Of a stretch of 64,000 nt of DNA, positions 1-9,012 are shown piece after piece. This DNA comes from Cloacibacterium caeni (lineage in GTDB: Bacteria; Bacteroidota; Bacteroidia; Flavobacteriales; Weeksellaceae), in the NCBI RefSeq assembly GCF_907163105.1, contig NZ_OU015321.1:2185001-2249000 (forward strand). Reading direction: 5' to 3'. A program made the translations under genes and the position numbers. Position 1 is the stretch's first letter; every line of letters starts with the position of its first letter. The notes below the pieces were generated by a model that saw only the letters and a program-made list of their open reading frames with translations, was not told where the DNA came from and did not search any database.

Positions 1-825
1 AATTCCGTTCATAAAAGAGTTGATATTTTCTCCATTATGAATGAAATCTAGATTGTTTCTCACCAATTTTCCACCGAAAGAAAATGTATTTACGGTTGCC
101 AAAGAATCTCTTTCTTGCTTCGCAAAAGTGTGGTCTACCAAATAAGATGTATCACTATCATTCTGTAATTTATGCCAATCTGCTTTTGCGTTTTTATCTG
201 CAAAAATTTCGGTTACAGAGTTGGTAAATACATAAGTTTCATCAAAATTATGATGAGATTCTATCACTTCTACTTTCGCACCTTCTTCTACTACCAATAA
301 ATTTCTGGTATTATAGAATGTGTTTTCATCTTGATTTTGAGAAATATAAAATACATGAATTGGCTTTTCTATCACCACATTTTTCGGAACGTGAAGGAAG
401 AAACCATTCTCATAAAGTGCTTCATTTAAATTGCAGAAAGCCAAATCTTGATTAGCAATCTTATTGAAATGATTTTTAATAATTTCTGAATAAGATTCGT
501 GAGAAAGTGCATAATTCAATGTTAAAAACTCAGCATTTTCTACAGATATATTAGACAATTCTCTGTGTAATTTTCCATTCACAAAAACAATTAAATCAAA
601 ATGTTCTTCGCCAAGGTGAAGCTCATCCAATTGTTTTTTTGTAATAGAATGATGCTCTGAAGCAGAAAAATTATAATCTTTTTCTGTAATTTCTTTCAGA
701 TGGGTATATTTATATTCTTCGTCTTTTTTGGTAGGGAAACCTTTGCTTAAGAAATCTTCTAAAGCAATTAATTTTTCACCGAAAAGTGAAGGTTTTTTTT
801 CTTCTATTTGTTGAAATAGTGACAT
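1..825 (-). CDS. sufD: Fe-S cluster assembly protein SufD (partial, C-terminus outside window)
   Basis: The first 275 residues of SufD are visible, starting MSLFQQIEEK; the gene runs off the left edge (the family is usually about 430 residues). SufD pairs with SufB in the SufBC2D scaffold on which cytosolic Fe-S clusters are built. The visible part has the N-terminal helical region followed by the start of the beta-helix core (NVVIEKPIHVFYIS, about residues 165-178). It is the last visible gene of sufA-sufB-sufC-sufD, separated from sufC by a 114-base gap that holds two kinds of small repeat. Identification rests on sequence character plus the operon order. Confidence 0.93.
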   Translation of the reverse strand, partial: MSLFQQIEEKKPSLFGEKLIALEDFLSKGFPTKKDEEYKYTHLKEITEKDYNFSASEHHSITKKQLDELHLGEEHFDLIVFVNGKLHRELSNISVENAEFLTLNYALSHESYSEIIKNHFNKIANQDLAFCNLNEALYENGFFLHVPKNVVIEKPIHVFYISQNQDENTFYNTRNLLVVEEGAKVEVIESHHNFDETYVFTNSVTEIFADKNAKADWHKLQNDSDTSYLVDHTFAKQERDSLATVNTFSFGGKLVRNNLDFIHNGENINSFMNGI

Positions 826-866
826 TTGAATTTTTTTATTTAAAATATCTCTACAAAATTTGTTTA

Positions 867-888
867 GATTCCTTCGGAATGACAAACG
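867..888. repeat. Small intergenic palindrome, ATTCC/GGAAT type
   Basis: GATTCCTTCGGAATGACAAA lies in the sufC-sufD gap; ATTCC and GGAAT form a short hairpin around TTC. Two related copies occur at 12221-12240 (opposite orientation) and 12269-12290. This looks like a dispersed intergenic repeat family; no function can be read from it. Confidence 0.6.
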
Positions 889-908
889 TTGTGTTTATTT
901 TCTTAATT

Positions 909-943
909 AACTTTGAATTTTGAACTCGGAACTTTGAAATCAA
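909..943. repeat. Degenerate heptamer tandem array
   Basis: Consecutive 7-base units AACTTTG, AATTTTG, AACTCGG, AACTTTG, AAATCAA abut the sufC stop codon. Read on the other strand the units are of the AGTTNNN type and match arrays at 10259-10286, 10871-10905 and 63124-63172. Confidence 0.55.
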
Positions 944-1680
944 AGAAGCCAATCGTATCCTTTTTCTTCTAACTCAAGAGCCAAAGATTTATCGCCAGTT
1001 TTGATGATTTTCCCGTCTGCTAAAACGTGTACAAAATCTGGTTGAATATAATTTAAAAGTCTTTGATAGTGAGTAATTAGAAGTACTGCATTTCCTTCAT
1101 TTTTAAAATGATTAACACCATCTGCAACGATTCTAAGAGCATCAATATCAAGTCCAGAATCGGTTTCATCTAGGATAGCCAATTTAGGATTAAGCATCAT
1201 CATTTGGAAAATCTCGTTACGTTTCTTTTCTCCTCCCGAAAATCCTTCATTAAGAGAACGCCCAAGAAAATCTTTCTTAATTCCCAAAAGTTCAGAATTT
1301 TGACGAACTAACGCCAACATATCTTTCGCAGAAAGTTCTTCTTTTCCGTTGGCTTTTCTGGTTTCGTTAAGTGCAGCTTTAATGAAATTAGTCACCGTAA
1401 CTCCCGGAATTTCAACAGGATACTGAAACGAAAGAAAAATTCCTTTGTGCGCTCTTTCTTCAGGAGCATCTTCAATAATATCTTCTCCTTCGAAAAGTAT
1501 TTCTCCATCGGTTACTTCGTAATCTTCTTTTCCTGCAATTACAGAAGAAAGGGTAGATTTTCCAGCACCATTTGGTCCCATAATTGCGTGAACCTCGCCT
1601 GGTTTTATTTCTAAATTAATTCCTTTCAGAATTTCTACGCCGTCTTCAATTTTGGCGTGTAAGTTATTTATTTTTAACAT
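940..1680 (-). CDS. sufC: Fe-S cluster assembly ATPase SufC
   Basis: ABC-type ATPase of the SufBCD scaffold; ATP binding drives the conformational change in SufB-SufD that allows cluster assembly. At 246 residues it has the normal family length. Walker [10 protein letters not shown] is at residues 35-43, the ABC signature FSGGEKKR at 147-154, and Walker [13 protein letters not shown] at about 168-179. The EKKR form of the signature is characteristic of SufC. It sits 24 bases downstream of sufB and should be co-transcribed with it; the heptamer array touches its stop codon. Confidence 0.97.
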   Translation of the reverse strand: MLKINNLHAKIEDGVEILKGINLEIKPGEVHAIMGPNGAGKSTLSSVIAGKEDYEVTDGEILFEGEDIIEDAPEERAHKGIFLSFQYPVEIPGVTVTNFIKAALNETRKANGKEELSAKDMLALVRQNSELLGIKKDFLGRSLNEGFSGGEKKRNEIFQMMMLNPKLAILDETDSGLDIDALRIVADGVNHFKNEGNAVLLITHYQRLLNYIQPDFVHVLADGKIIKTGDKSLALELEEKGYDWLL

Positions 1681-1704
1681 TTTGTATATTTTCTTATTTA
1701 AAAA

Positions 1705-3153
1705 TTATCCTACAGAACCTTCTAATGAAATTTCTAATAATTTCTGTGCTTCAATCGCAAATTCCATTGGTAATTTGTTCAAAACTTCTTTACTGAAACC
1801 ATTTACAATTAGAGCAATTGCTTTTTCGGTATCAATTCCTCTTTGGTTACAGTAGAAAATTTGGTCTTCACCAATTTTAGAAGTCGTAGCTTCGTGTTCT
1901 AATTGAGCAGTTGGATCTTTGATTTCGATGTATGGAAAAGTGTGTGCTCCACATTCATTTCCCATCAGAAGAGAATCACATTGTGAAAAGTTTCTCGCTC
2001 CTTTTGCAGAAGGCATTACCTTAACCAAACCACGGTAAGAGTTGTTCGATTTCCCTGCCGAAATTCCTTTAGAAATAATAGTAGATTTGGTGTTTTTACC
2101 AATGTGAATCATCTTGGTTCCTGTATCTGCATACTGATGATTATTAGTCACTGCAATCGAATAAAATTCGCCCACAGAATTATCTCCTTTCAAAATACAA
2201 GAAGGATATTTCCACGTTACCGCAGAACCAGTTTCTACTTGAGTCCAAGAAATTTTAGCATTTTTCTCGCATAAACCTCTCTTGGTCACAAAGTTATACA
2301 CTCCACCTTTTCCGTTTTCGTCTCCTGGAAACCAGTTTTGTACGGTAGAATATTTAATTTCTGCATTGTCCATTGCGATCAATTCTACCACAGCAGCGTG
2401 CAATTGGTTTTCGTCTCTTGCAGGAGCAGTACAACCTTCCAAATAAGAAACGTAACTTCCTTCATCGGCAATCACCAAAGTTCTCTCGAACTGACCAGTT
2501 CCCGCCTGATTAATACGGAAATAAGTTGAAAGTTCCATCGGACATTTTACACCTTTTGGAATATAGCAGAAACTTCCGTCTGAAAATACAGCAGAGTTTA
2601 AAGCTGCATAGAAATTGTCACCTCTTGGAACAACTTTTCCAATATATTTTTGAACCAACTCAGGATGTTCTTTAATCGCTTCAGAAATAGAGCAGAAAAT
2701 AATTCCTTTTTCTTTCAAAGTCGCTTGGAAAGTGGTTTTCACAGAAACAGAATCCATTACAATATCTACTGCAACTCCAGCTAAACGCTTTTGTTCTTCG
2801 ATATTGATTCCTAACTTCGCAAAAGTTTTCAATAATTCTGGATCTACCTCATCTAAGCTTGCCAATTCTGGCTTTACTTTCGGAGCAGCGTAATATTTAA
2901 TCGCCTGAAAATCAGGTTTTTCATATTTAATATTTGCCCAATCTGGCTCTTCCATTTTTTGCCAAATTCTGAAAGATTCTAGACGCCAATTGGTCATCCA
3001 ACTTGGCTCATTTTTCTTTGCAGAAATCATGCGCACAATTTCTTCAGACAATCCCGTTGGAAAATCTTCATATTCAATATCTGTATAAAAACCAGCTTCG
3101 TATTCTTTGGTTTTGAGGTCTTCCCTCAAATCATCTTCTGTATATTTTGCCAT
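1705..3153 (-). CDS. sufB: Fe-S cluster assembly protein SufB
   Basis: Core scaffold subunit of the SUF system, 482 residues, normal length. The C-terminal half carries the conserved stretch NFSQCDSLL followed by [10 protein letters not shown] and [10 protein letters not shown], the region that in E. coli SufB holds the cysteine and acidic/histidine residues used in sulfur transfer and cluster building. It starts 2 bases after the stop of the upstream A-type carrier gene, so translation is probably coupled. The desulfurase SufS that should feed it lies about 12 kb away on the other strand. Confidence 0.97.
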   Translation of the reverse strand: MAKYTEDDLREDLKTKEYEAGFYTDIEYEDFPTGLSEEIVRMISAKKNEPSWMTNWRLESFRIWQKMEEPDWANIKYEKPDFQAIKYYAAPKVKPELASLDEVDPELLKTFAKLGINIEEQKRLAGVAVDIVMDSVSVKTTFQATLKEKGIIFCSISEAIKEHPELVQKYIGKVVPRGDNFYAALNSAVFSDGSFCYIPKGVKCPMELSTYFRINQAGTGQFERTLVIADEGSYVSYLEGCTAPARDENQLHAAVVELIAMDNAEIKYSTVQNWFPGDENGKGGVYNFVTKRGLCEKNAKISWTQVETGSAVTWKYPSCILKGDNSVGEFYSIAVTNNHQYADTGTKMIHIGKNTKSTIISKGISAGKSNNSYRGLVKVMPSAKGARNFSQCDSLLMGNECGAHTFPYIEIKDPTAQLEHEATTSKIGEDQIFYCNQRGIDTEKAIALIVNGFSKEVLNKLPMEFAIEAQKLLEISLEGSVG

Positions 3154-3155
3154 AC

Positions 3156-3485
3156 TTATAAACTAAAACTTTCTCCACAACCACAAGTTCTTGCAGCATT
3201 TGGATTATTAAAAACGAAACCCTTTCCATTCAGACCACCAGAATATTCTAAAGTGGTTCCAACAAGGTATAAGAATGATTTTTTATCTACCACAATCTTT
3301 ACCTCATTGTCTTCAAAAACTTGGTCAGCTTCTGTTTTTTCATTGTCGAATTTTAAAACATACTCTAATCCAGAACAGCCTCCACTCTTTACCCCAACTC
3401 TTATATAGTCAGTTTCTGGGTTGAAGCCTTCTTCTTTCATCAATTGAGATGCTTTTTCTTTTGCTAAATCTGATACTTTAATCAT
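3156..3485 (-). CDS. sufA: A-type iron-sulfur carrier protein (HesB/IscA/SufA family)
   Basis: A 109-residue protein of the HesB/IscA family, which receives Fe-S clusters from the scaffold and passes them to target proteins. The three invariant cysteines are present: C37 in GGCSG and the C-terminal pair C101/C103 in TCGCGES. First gene of the minus-strand suf operon, with a good Bacteroidota promoter just upstream (3514-3544). Assignment to SufA rather than IscA or ErpA is from the operon context. Confidence 0.92.
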   Translation of the reverse strand: MIKVSDLAKEKASQLMKEEGFNPETDYIRVGVKSGGCSGLEYVLKFDNEKTEADQVFEDNEVKIVVDKKSFLYLVGTTLEYSGGLNGKGFVFNNPNAARTCGCGESFSL

Positions 3486-3513
3486 TATTTTTATTTAGAA
3501 TGATTTTAGATTG

Positions 3514-3544
3514 CAAAAATACTACATTTCAAATCAATATCAAA
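3514..3544 (-). promoter_or_regulatory. Promoter of the suf operon
   Basis: On the minus strand, TTTG (3544-3541) and TATTTTTG (3521-3514) are separated by 19 bases, an exact match to the Bacteroidota sigma-ABfr consensus TTTG-N19-21-TAnnTTTG. It lies 29 bases upstream of sufA. A TCTATG/CATAGA palindrome (3563-3579) sits between this promoter and the divergent gene. Confidence 0.7.
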
Positions 3545-3627
3545 TTTGTGGCGAAATATTTGTCTATGTATTTCATAGATAAATTTTAACTTTGGGAAAA
3601 TTTAATCATCAAAAAGAAAATTTATAC

Positions 3628-4449
3628 ATGAAAAAAATAGGAATATTATTTTTAGGACTCATTTCGGCATTCAGTTTTTCACAAAATACACGTTTTGTGT
3701 ATCAAGTTTCTATGAAAACAGATTCTACCGCAGCTCCTAAAATAGAAAATGCTTACTTAGACATCTCTACAGAAAAATCTATTTTCTATGGTGAAAAAAG
3801 AATGAAAAGAGATTCTACCATTCGTCAAGCGATGGAAACCAGAAATTTCAATTTTGACAGAAATTCTATGGAGCAATTCAGAACCGCAATTACTTATTCC
3901 ATCGAAAAAAATCACGCTACCAAAACCATTTCTTATAAAGACAGAATCGCAAGAGATCAATATTGGTACGATGAAGACAGAACTTTTACTTGGAAAATCT
4001 TACCAGAAACTGTAAAAATCGGTGAATACGAAACTCAAAAAGCAGAAACTACTTTTGCAGGTAGAAAATGGTTTGCTTGGTTTACTCAAGATCTTCCTTT
4101 TATAGATGGGCCTTATAAATTTTCTGGATTGCCAGGATTAATCGTAAAAGTGGAAGACGAAAAAGGAGATTATTCTTTTGACTTGAAAGAAACCAAAAAA
4201 ATTGCCGAACTTCCTAATTTCGAAAGCAGATTTGGTAATAATATTAAAGTGAAAAGAAGCGAATTCTTAAAACAGCAAGAAAAATTCAACAAAGACCCGA
4301 TGTCATTTTTCCAAAATCAAGGTGGCGGATTTGCAATGAGAATGGGAGGAAACCAAAACCCACAAAATGAAGCTGAGAGAAGAAAAATGATGGAAGAAAG
4401 GCTGAAAGAAGAAGCGAAAGCCAACAATAATCCACTGGAAAAGAATTAA
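3628..4449 (+). CDS. GLPGLI family secreted protein
   Basis: A 273-residue exported protein of the GLPGLI family, named for a conserved motif and found almost only in Bacteroidota; its function is unknown. The motif is at residues 167-172 within FSGLPGLIVKV. The first 18 residues form a signal peptide ending SFSFSQ. The C-terminus after about residue 225 is Gln/Asn/Glu/Lys-rich and probably disordered. ATG 3628 is preferred over the upstream TTG at 3592 because it places the signal peptide at the N-terminus. TAACTTTG at 3587-3594 could be its -7 box. Confidence 0.88.
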   Translation: MKKIGILFLGLISAFSFSQNTRFVYQVSMKTDSTAAPKIENAYLDISTEKSIFYGEKRMKRDSTIRQAMETRNFNFDRNSMEQFRTAITYSIEKNHATKTISYKDRIARDQYWYDEDRTFTWKILPETVKIGEYETQKAETTFAGRKWFAWFTQDLPFIDGPYKFSGLPGLIVKVEDEKGDYSFDLKETKKIAELPNFESRFGNNIKVKRSEFLKQQEKFNKDPMSFFQNQGGGFAMRMGGNQNPQNEAERRKMMEERLKEEAKANNNPLEKN

Positions 4450-4528
4450 TCACAAAAAAGTTAAACTTTGTCAAAAACTCAACAAATGCATTTTGGCAAA
4501 GTTTTTTTTTTATAATTTTGCTCCTGAA

Positions 4529-4900
4529 ATGGCAAAGCATTTAAAAATAATTGTAATGATTTTCGCATTGGGAATGTTCATCTTTCCTAATCAAATGCTT
4601 TTTGCTCAAAATACAGAAACAGCTTGTTGTACTACAGAAAAATCAGACAAAGATTGCTGTAGTTCATCGAAAAAATCTAGTCCTTGTCACGATACTTCCA
4701 AAAAATCACAATCTTGTAATAGCAATTGTGCAAAATGTACTTCTTGCTCATTAAGTGTAGTTTTCTTAGGCGAAGAAACGGACAAATCTTTGGGCGAAAT
4801 TTCTTCTCACGCTATTTCTAATAAAGTAGAAAATTTCTACTTAGCGCCTTATTTATCTCAACTTTCTATTGCAATTTGGCAACCGCCCAAAATAGGTTAA
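4529..4900 (+). CDS. Small Cys-rich exported protein, metal-linked by context
   Basis: A 123-residue protein with an N-terminal signal or anchor segment (about residues 5-26, ending FAQ) and at least nine cysteines between residues 33 and 73, in pairs and spaced singles (CC at 33-34 and 43-44, then C53, C63, C67, C70, C73). It ends WQPPKIG. It resembles the small proteins NCBI calls HYC_CC_PP, often next to metal-type TonB receptors, but the HYC motif is absent, so that link is tentative. The receptor starts 73 bases downstream. A periplasmic metal-binding role (Cu, Zn or Ni) is an inference. ATG 4529 is chosen over the upstream start because it begins the signal segment. Confidence 0.6.
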   Translation: MAKHLKIIVMIFALGMFIFPNQMLFAQNTETACCTTEKSDKDCCSSSKKSSPCHDTSKKSQSCNSNCAKCTSCSLSVVFLGEETDKSLGEISSHAISNKVENFYLAPYLSQLSIAIWQPPKIG

Positions 4901-4973
4901 TAAAATTTGTACAGCCATAACTGTGGCTTATTCTGAAAAATTATTTCAACAAAATTTATTTAACTTATTAAAA

Positions 4974-7343
4974 ATGAAAAACATACAGAAAAGTCTTCTG
5001 ACTTTACTCCTTTTATTCGTATTCCAGATTACCTTTTCACAAATCACTAAAGAAAAAGCTTTAGTAAAAGGCGAATGCGGAATGTGCAAAGACAGAATAG
5101 AAAAAACAGCTTTAAAATCAGGCGCCAAAACCGCAACTTGGACCGCAGAAACCCAAACCTTAGAATTGGAATTTGATATATCTAAAACTTCTTTGGATAA
5201 ACTTCTGAAAAATATTGCAGATGTAGGCCACGACAACGAAAAATATAAAACAGACGAAGACACTTACACCGCTTTACCAGAATGTTGTCATTATGATAGA
5301 GCCGCGAATTTCGAAGAGGCAATCGCTGCTAAAAATTCTGAACATACAGAATCTTCTGAAAGTCATTCTGAAGATCATTCTCAACACACCGAAAAAGAGA
5401 AAACCATAGAAGGTGTAAAACTTACCAAATATCAAGAAGCAACTGCTCTCAATAAAAAAGAAGCGGGGTTGGTTTTCAATATTAATTCAAAAGAATTATT
5501 GAAAGCAGCGTGTTGTAATCTTTCTGAAAGCTTCGAAACCAATGCAACAGTAGACGTTTCTTTTTCCAATGCTGTTACTGGAACTAAGCAACTGAAAATG
5601 CTTGGTTTAGACCAAAAATATACCGCTTTAACCAAAGAACTTTTGCCCGAAATCAGAGGATTGGCTTCTGCATATGGTTTAAACTTCATTCCCGGTCGTT
5701 GGATTTCAGGGATTCAATTAACAAAAGGAGGAAGCACCGTAGTAAATGGTTACGAAAGCATTACGGGACAAATCAATACAGAATTTGTAAAATTCAATAA
5801 AGAACCAGAAAACTCTGTGAATCTTTTTGCTGATTTTAATGGAAGATACGAAGCGAACATTGTTTCTACTTCTAAATTGAATGAAAAATGGGGACAATCT
5901 ATTTTACTGCATGGAAATGCAACCGTGGGCGAAATGGATGATAATAATGACACCTTTCTTGACAGACCGAAAGGAAACCAAATCAATGCAGCCTATTTAT
6001 TGGATTACAATGATTTAGAAAACTCTGGTTTTGGTTCACATTTTGGGATTCAATATTTAGTAGACAAAAGAATTGCAGGACAAGTTGGTTTTGATGACAA
6101 ACTTCCTCAAATTTCACAGAACAAATATGGAGTGAATATTGATATCAATCGTTTTCAGGTTTGGAACAAAACAGGTTACATTTTCAAAGGAAAACCTTAC
6201 CAAAGCATCGGTTTGATGAACCAATTTACTTATCATAAACAAAATAGTTTTTTTGGTCTTAGAAATTATTTCGGAGAACAGAAAACCTATTATTCTAACT
6301 TAATTTTTGAATCTATTTTTGGGAATACCAATCATAAATATAAAACAGGAGCAAGTTTCTTATATGATGACTATAACGAAGATTATTTAGCTCAAAATTT
6401 CCAAAGAACAGAAACCGTTCCGGGATTGTTTTTTGAATATACTTTAACAGGGCTTAAATACACTTTGGTAGCGGGTTCGCGTGTAGATTTTCACAATTTA
6501 GCGGGAACACAATTCACGCCGAGAATTAATTTCAAATATGACTTTTCGCCAAAAACCATTTTGAGACTTTCTGCCGGAAAAGGCTTTAGAACAGCAAATA
6601 TTTTTGCAGAAAACCAACAGTTTTTTGCATCAAACAGAAGTGTAGAAATTTCACAAAACGGAGGTAAAACATATGGTTTAAAACCAGAAATCGCTTGGAA
6701 TTATGGAGTAAGTCTACAACAAGATTTCAAACTTTTTGGCAAAAAGGCAAGTTGGATTACAGATTTCTTCAGAACAGACTTCCAAAATCAAGTTTTAGTA
6801 GATTTAGAAAATCCACAGAAAATCGTTTTCTATAATTTGGATGGAAAATCATTTGCCAATTCATTGCAAACACAATTAGACTTTAGCGTGGCAAAAAATC
6901 TAGATTTCAGAGTTGCGTACAAGTATTATGATGTACAAGCAGATTTCGCTAGCGGAAGAAAAGAAATTCCTTTCATGGCGAAAAACAGAGGTTTTTTCAA
7001 CGCCGCTTATAGCACTAAAAAAGAAGGAAAAGATGCTTTTTGGACCTTTGATACAACCGTTCAATACGTAGGGAAACAGAGAATCCCAAATACCGCTTCT
7101 AATCCAACTCATTTACAGTTGCCAGAATTTTCTGATGCTTACATGACTTGGAATGCACAGATTGCTCACAATTTCAATAAAAACATCAGAGCGTATTTCG
7201 GTGGAGAAAACCTGACTGGAACTCGACAAAAAAATCCGATTGTAGATGCACAAAATCCTTTCGGAAATTATTTTGACGGAGGAATGGTTTATGCACCTAT
7301 TATGCCTGCCAATTTTTATGTAGGATTTGATGTAAATTTTTAA
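4974..7343 (+). CDS. TonB-dependent receptor with N-terminal heavy-metal-associated domain
   Basis: A 789-residue outer-membrane receptor. Domains in order: signal peptide (1-22, ending TFSQ); an HMA-like domain (about 25-100) with the metal-binding CxxC in GECGMCKD (C35, C38); a CC pair at 104-105; a His-rich linker (about 124-140, six His); a plug domain including NGYESITGQINTEF; and a 22-strand-type barrel ending in aromatic VGFDVNF. It should import a metal complex with energy from TonB. The CxxC domain, His-rich linker and neighbouring Cys-rich protein point to copper or another soft metal, by inference. ATG 4974 begins the signal peptide. The gene ends at a bidirectional terminator. Confidence 0.87.
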   Translation: MKNIQKSLLTLLLLFVFQITFSQITKEKALVKGECGMCKDRIEKTALKSGAKTATWTAETQTLELEFDISKTSLDKLLKNIADVGHDNEKYKTDEDTYTALPECCHYDRAANFEEAIAAKNSEHTESSESHSEDHSQHTEKEKTIEGVKLTKYQEATALNKKEAGLVFNINSKELLKAACCNLSESFETNATVDVSFSNAVTGTKQLKMLGLDQKYTALTKELLPEIRGLASAYGLNFIPGRWISGIQLTKGGSTVVNGYESITGQINTEFVKFNKEPENSVNLFADFNGRYEANIVSTSKLNEKWGQSILLHGNATVGEMDDNNDTFLDRPKGNQINAAYLLDYNDLENSGFGSHFGIQYLVDKRIAGQVGFDDKLPQISQNKYGVNIDINRFQVWNKTGYIFKGKPYQSIGLMNQFTYHKQNSFFGLRNYFGEQKTYYSNLIFESIFGNTNHKYKTGASFLYDDYNEDYLAQNFQRTETVPGLFFEYTLTGLKYTLVAGSRVDFHNLAGTQFTPRINFKYDFSPKTILRLSAGKGFRTANIFAENQQFFASNRSVEISQNGGKTYGLKPEIAWNYGVSLQQDFKLFGKKASWITDFFRTDFQNQVLVDLENPQKIVFYNLDGKSFANSLQTQLDFSVAKNLDFRVAYKYYDVQADFASGRKEIPFMAKNRGFFNAAYSTKKEGKDAFWTFDTTVQYVGKQRIPNTASNPTHLQLPEFSDAYMTWNAQIAHNFNKNIRAYFGGENLTGTRQKNPIVDAQNPFGNYFDGGMVYAPIMPANFYVGFDVNF

Positions 7344-7350
7344 ACAAATA

Positions 7351-7386
7351 AAAAAGGATTTCAAAATTTTGAAATCCTTTTTCTTT
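7351..7386. terminator. Bidirectional intrinsic terminator
   Basis: AAAAAGGATTTCAAAA and TTTTGAAATCCTTTTT form a near-perfect hairpin with A and T tracts on both sides. It lies between the convergent receptor gene and the L,D-transpeptidase gene and can serve both. Confidence 0.85.
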
Positions 7387-7397
7387 TATATCAATTA

Positions 7398-8138
7398 CTA
7401 AGCATTTAGCCACACTGAAGAAGAAAGATAATTTTGGTCTGGATAATAAATAAATATTACGTTTTTATCTTTAATTGTATTGATAATTGGTTTTGCTAAC
7501 GCTGTAGGAACAGCTGGACAACCCCAACTTCTGCCAATTCTACGCTGAGATTTTATAAAATCTTCGCTCACGTAATCTGCTCCATGCATCACAATTGCAC
7601 GCTGTAAAGCTCGGTCATTAAAGCCTTTATCCATTCCGTGAAGCTTTAGTGAAAAACCATTACTTCCGTTATAAGTAGATTCTGTAATGTAAAAACCAAG
7701 GCTACTTTGAAGTGAACTTTCTGTATTTGAAAATTTTCTGGCAAATTCTTCACCTGTGTTTTTTCCGTGGGCTACCAAAGAGTTAAACAATATTTTTTTA
7801 TCATTTAAATCGATTACCCAAAGTCTTTTTTGAGTAGACGAAAGTGAAAAATCACAAACAGTTAAAAGATGACTGTTTTCGTCTATTTTCCCAGCTTTTT
7901 TTAAATTATTGAAACCTAAAATTGCTTTTTCAAAAACATCTAATTCTAGTTTATTGGAGTTATTGAATTCTATAGCATTGTATAAAGTTTCAGCTTCGCT
8001 AAGTTCTGTTGTTTTATCAGAATTCTTTTCAATTTTAGTTGATAAGGATTTTTTAGAACTAACTTCTAAGTTTGTTTTTTTATAAAATGACGTGGCTATC
8101 ATCAAAATTACCGTGAGTAATAATAGTAATTTCTTCAT
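7398..8138 (-). CDS. Murein L,D-transpeptidase catalytic domain family protein (YkuD-like)
   Basis: A 246-residue exported enzyme of the YkuD_2 type, expected to act on peptidoglycan stem peptides through a catalytic cysteine. An N-terminal hydrophobic segment (1-18) serves as signal or anchor. The catalytic region reads VMHGADYVSEDF (H185) and RSWGCPAVP (C207), the family's HG...S/R-G-C pattern. An earlier His is in LVAHGKNTG (H124). Start is set at ATG 8138 (MKKLLLLLTV) instead of 8183 because the upstream 15 residues do not look like a signal peptide start. Confidence 0.85.
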   Translation of the reverse strand: MKKLLLLLTVILMIATSFYKKTNLEVSSKKSLSTKIEKNSDKTTELSEAETLYNAIEFNNSNKLELDVFEKAILGFNNLKKAGKIDENSHLLTVCDFSLSSTQKRLWVIDLNDKKILFNSLVAHGKNTGEEFARKFSNTESSLQSSLGFYITESTYNGSNGFSLKLHGMDKGFNDRALQRAIVMHGADYVSEDFIKSQRRIGRSWGCPAVPTALAKPIINTIKDKNVIFIYYPDQNYLSSSVWLNA

Positions 8139-8269
8139 CGATTTTAGTTTTGGTATTTTTAGTCGGGCAAAAATACAAAACACTATAAACCAACAAATTA
8201 AATTAAAATTAATTAACTTTTATTTAACTCTATTTAACATAATATAAAGAAACTGAAATTATAGAAATG

Positions 8270-8791
8270 CTATTTTTTCTCAGAATCTCTCTGAAAATCT
8301 AGACTCACAGAGTTCATACAATAGCGCATTCCTGTAGGTTCTGGGCCGTCATTAAAAACATGACCAAGATGCGAATCACAACGCTTGCAAAGCACTTCTA
8401 TTCTTTCCATTCCGTGAGAAGAATCTCTCTTATAAGAAACGCCTTCTTTATCTGCTTCGAAGAAACTTGGCCATCCACAAGTTGATGCAAACTTAGAAGA
8501 ACTTCTGAATAAATGATTGCCACAAACCGCACAATAATACTCGCCTATTTCATCGAAATCATTGTATTTTCCTGTAAAAGGACGCTCTGTATCTGCTTCT
8601 CTCGCTACATAATATAAATCTGTAGGAAGAATTTTCTTCCATTCTGCATTAGAAACATTCAGTTTCGTTTTATCTGTTCTAGAATAATATGGGTTTTTAA
8701 CGCTTTGATTTTCCATTGATTTTGGTTTTTGAACTTGTGAGCAACTTTGCAGAAATAACAAGCAAAATAATATTTTTAAAATTTTATTCAT
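8270..8791 (-). CDS. msrB: Peptide-methionine (R)-S-oxide reductase, lipoprotein form
   Basis: MsrB reduces the R form of methionine sulfoxide in proteins. The 173-residue protein has a lipoprotein signal with lipobox LQSC (C17), so it should be membrane-anchored outside the cytosol. Zinc-binding CxxC pairs are at C87/C90 (YYCAVC) and C135/C138 (LCKRC); the catalytic cysteine is C158 in GMRYCMNS, and C105 in STCGWPSF is a likely resolving residue. Monocistronic as seen; an extracytoplasmic repair role follows from the lipobox. Confidence 0.95.
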   Translation of the reverse strand: MNKILKILFCLLFLQSCSQVQKPKSMENQSVKNPYYSRTDKTKLNVSNAEWKKILPTDLYYVAREADTERPFTGKYNDFDEIGEYYCAVCGNHLFRSSSKFASTCGWPSFFEADKEGVSYKRDSSHGMERIEVLCKRCDSHLGHVFNDGPEPTGMRYCMNSVSLDFQRDSEKK

Positions 8792-9012
8792 AAGAAAATC
8801 TTTGATTTTCGGAAAACTTAATTTCCTTAATACCTTAACGTATTCTTAATGTTAAAATTTTACCATTAAATTTTAATTAAGAAATTAAGTTCATTAAATT
8901 AAACTCTTGGTTTGTTGTTATTTTAATTTTATAATAAAGTTTGGTAAAAATAGAAAGAAAACAATTTTCAGGATTCGTATCTTTATAAAAAATTTCGATA
9001 ATCATTATTGAG

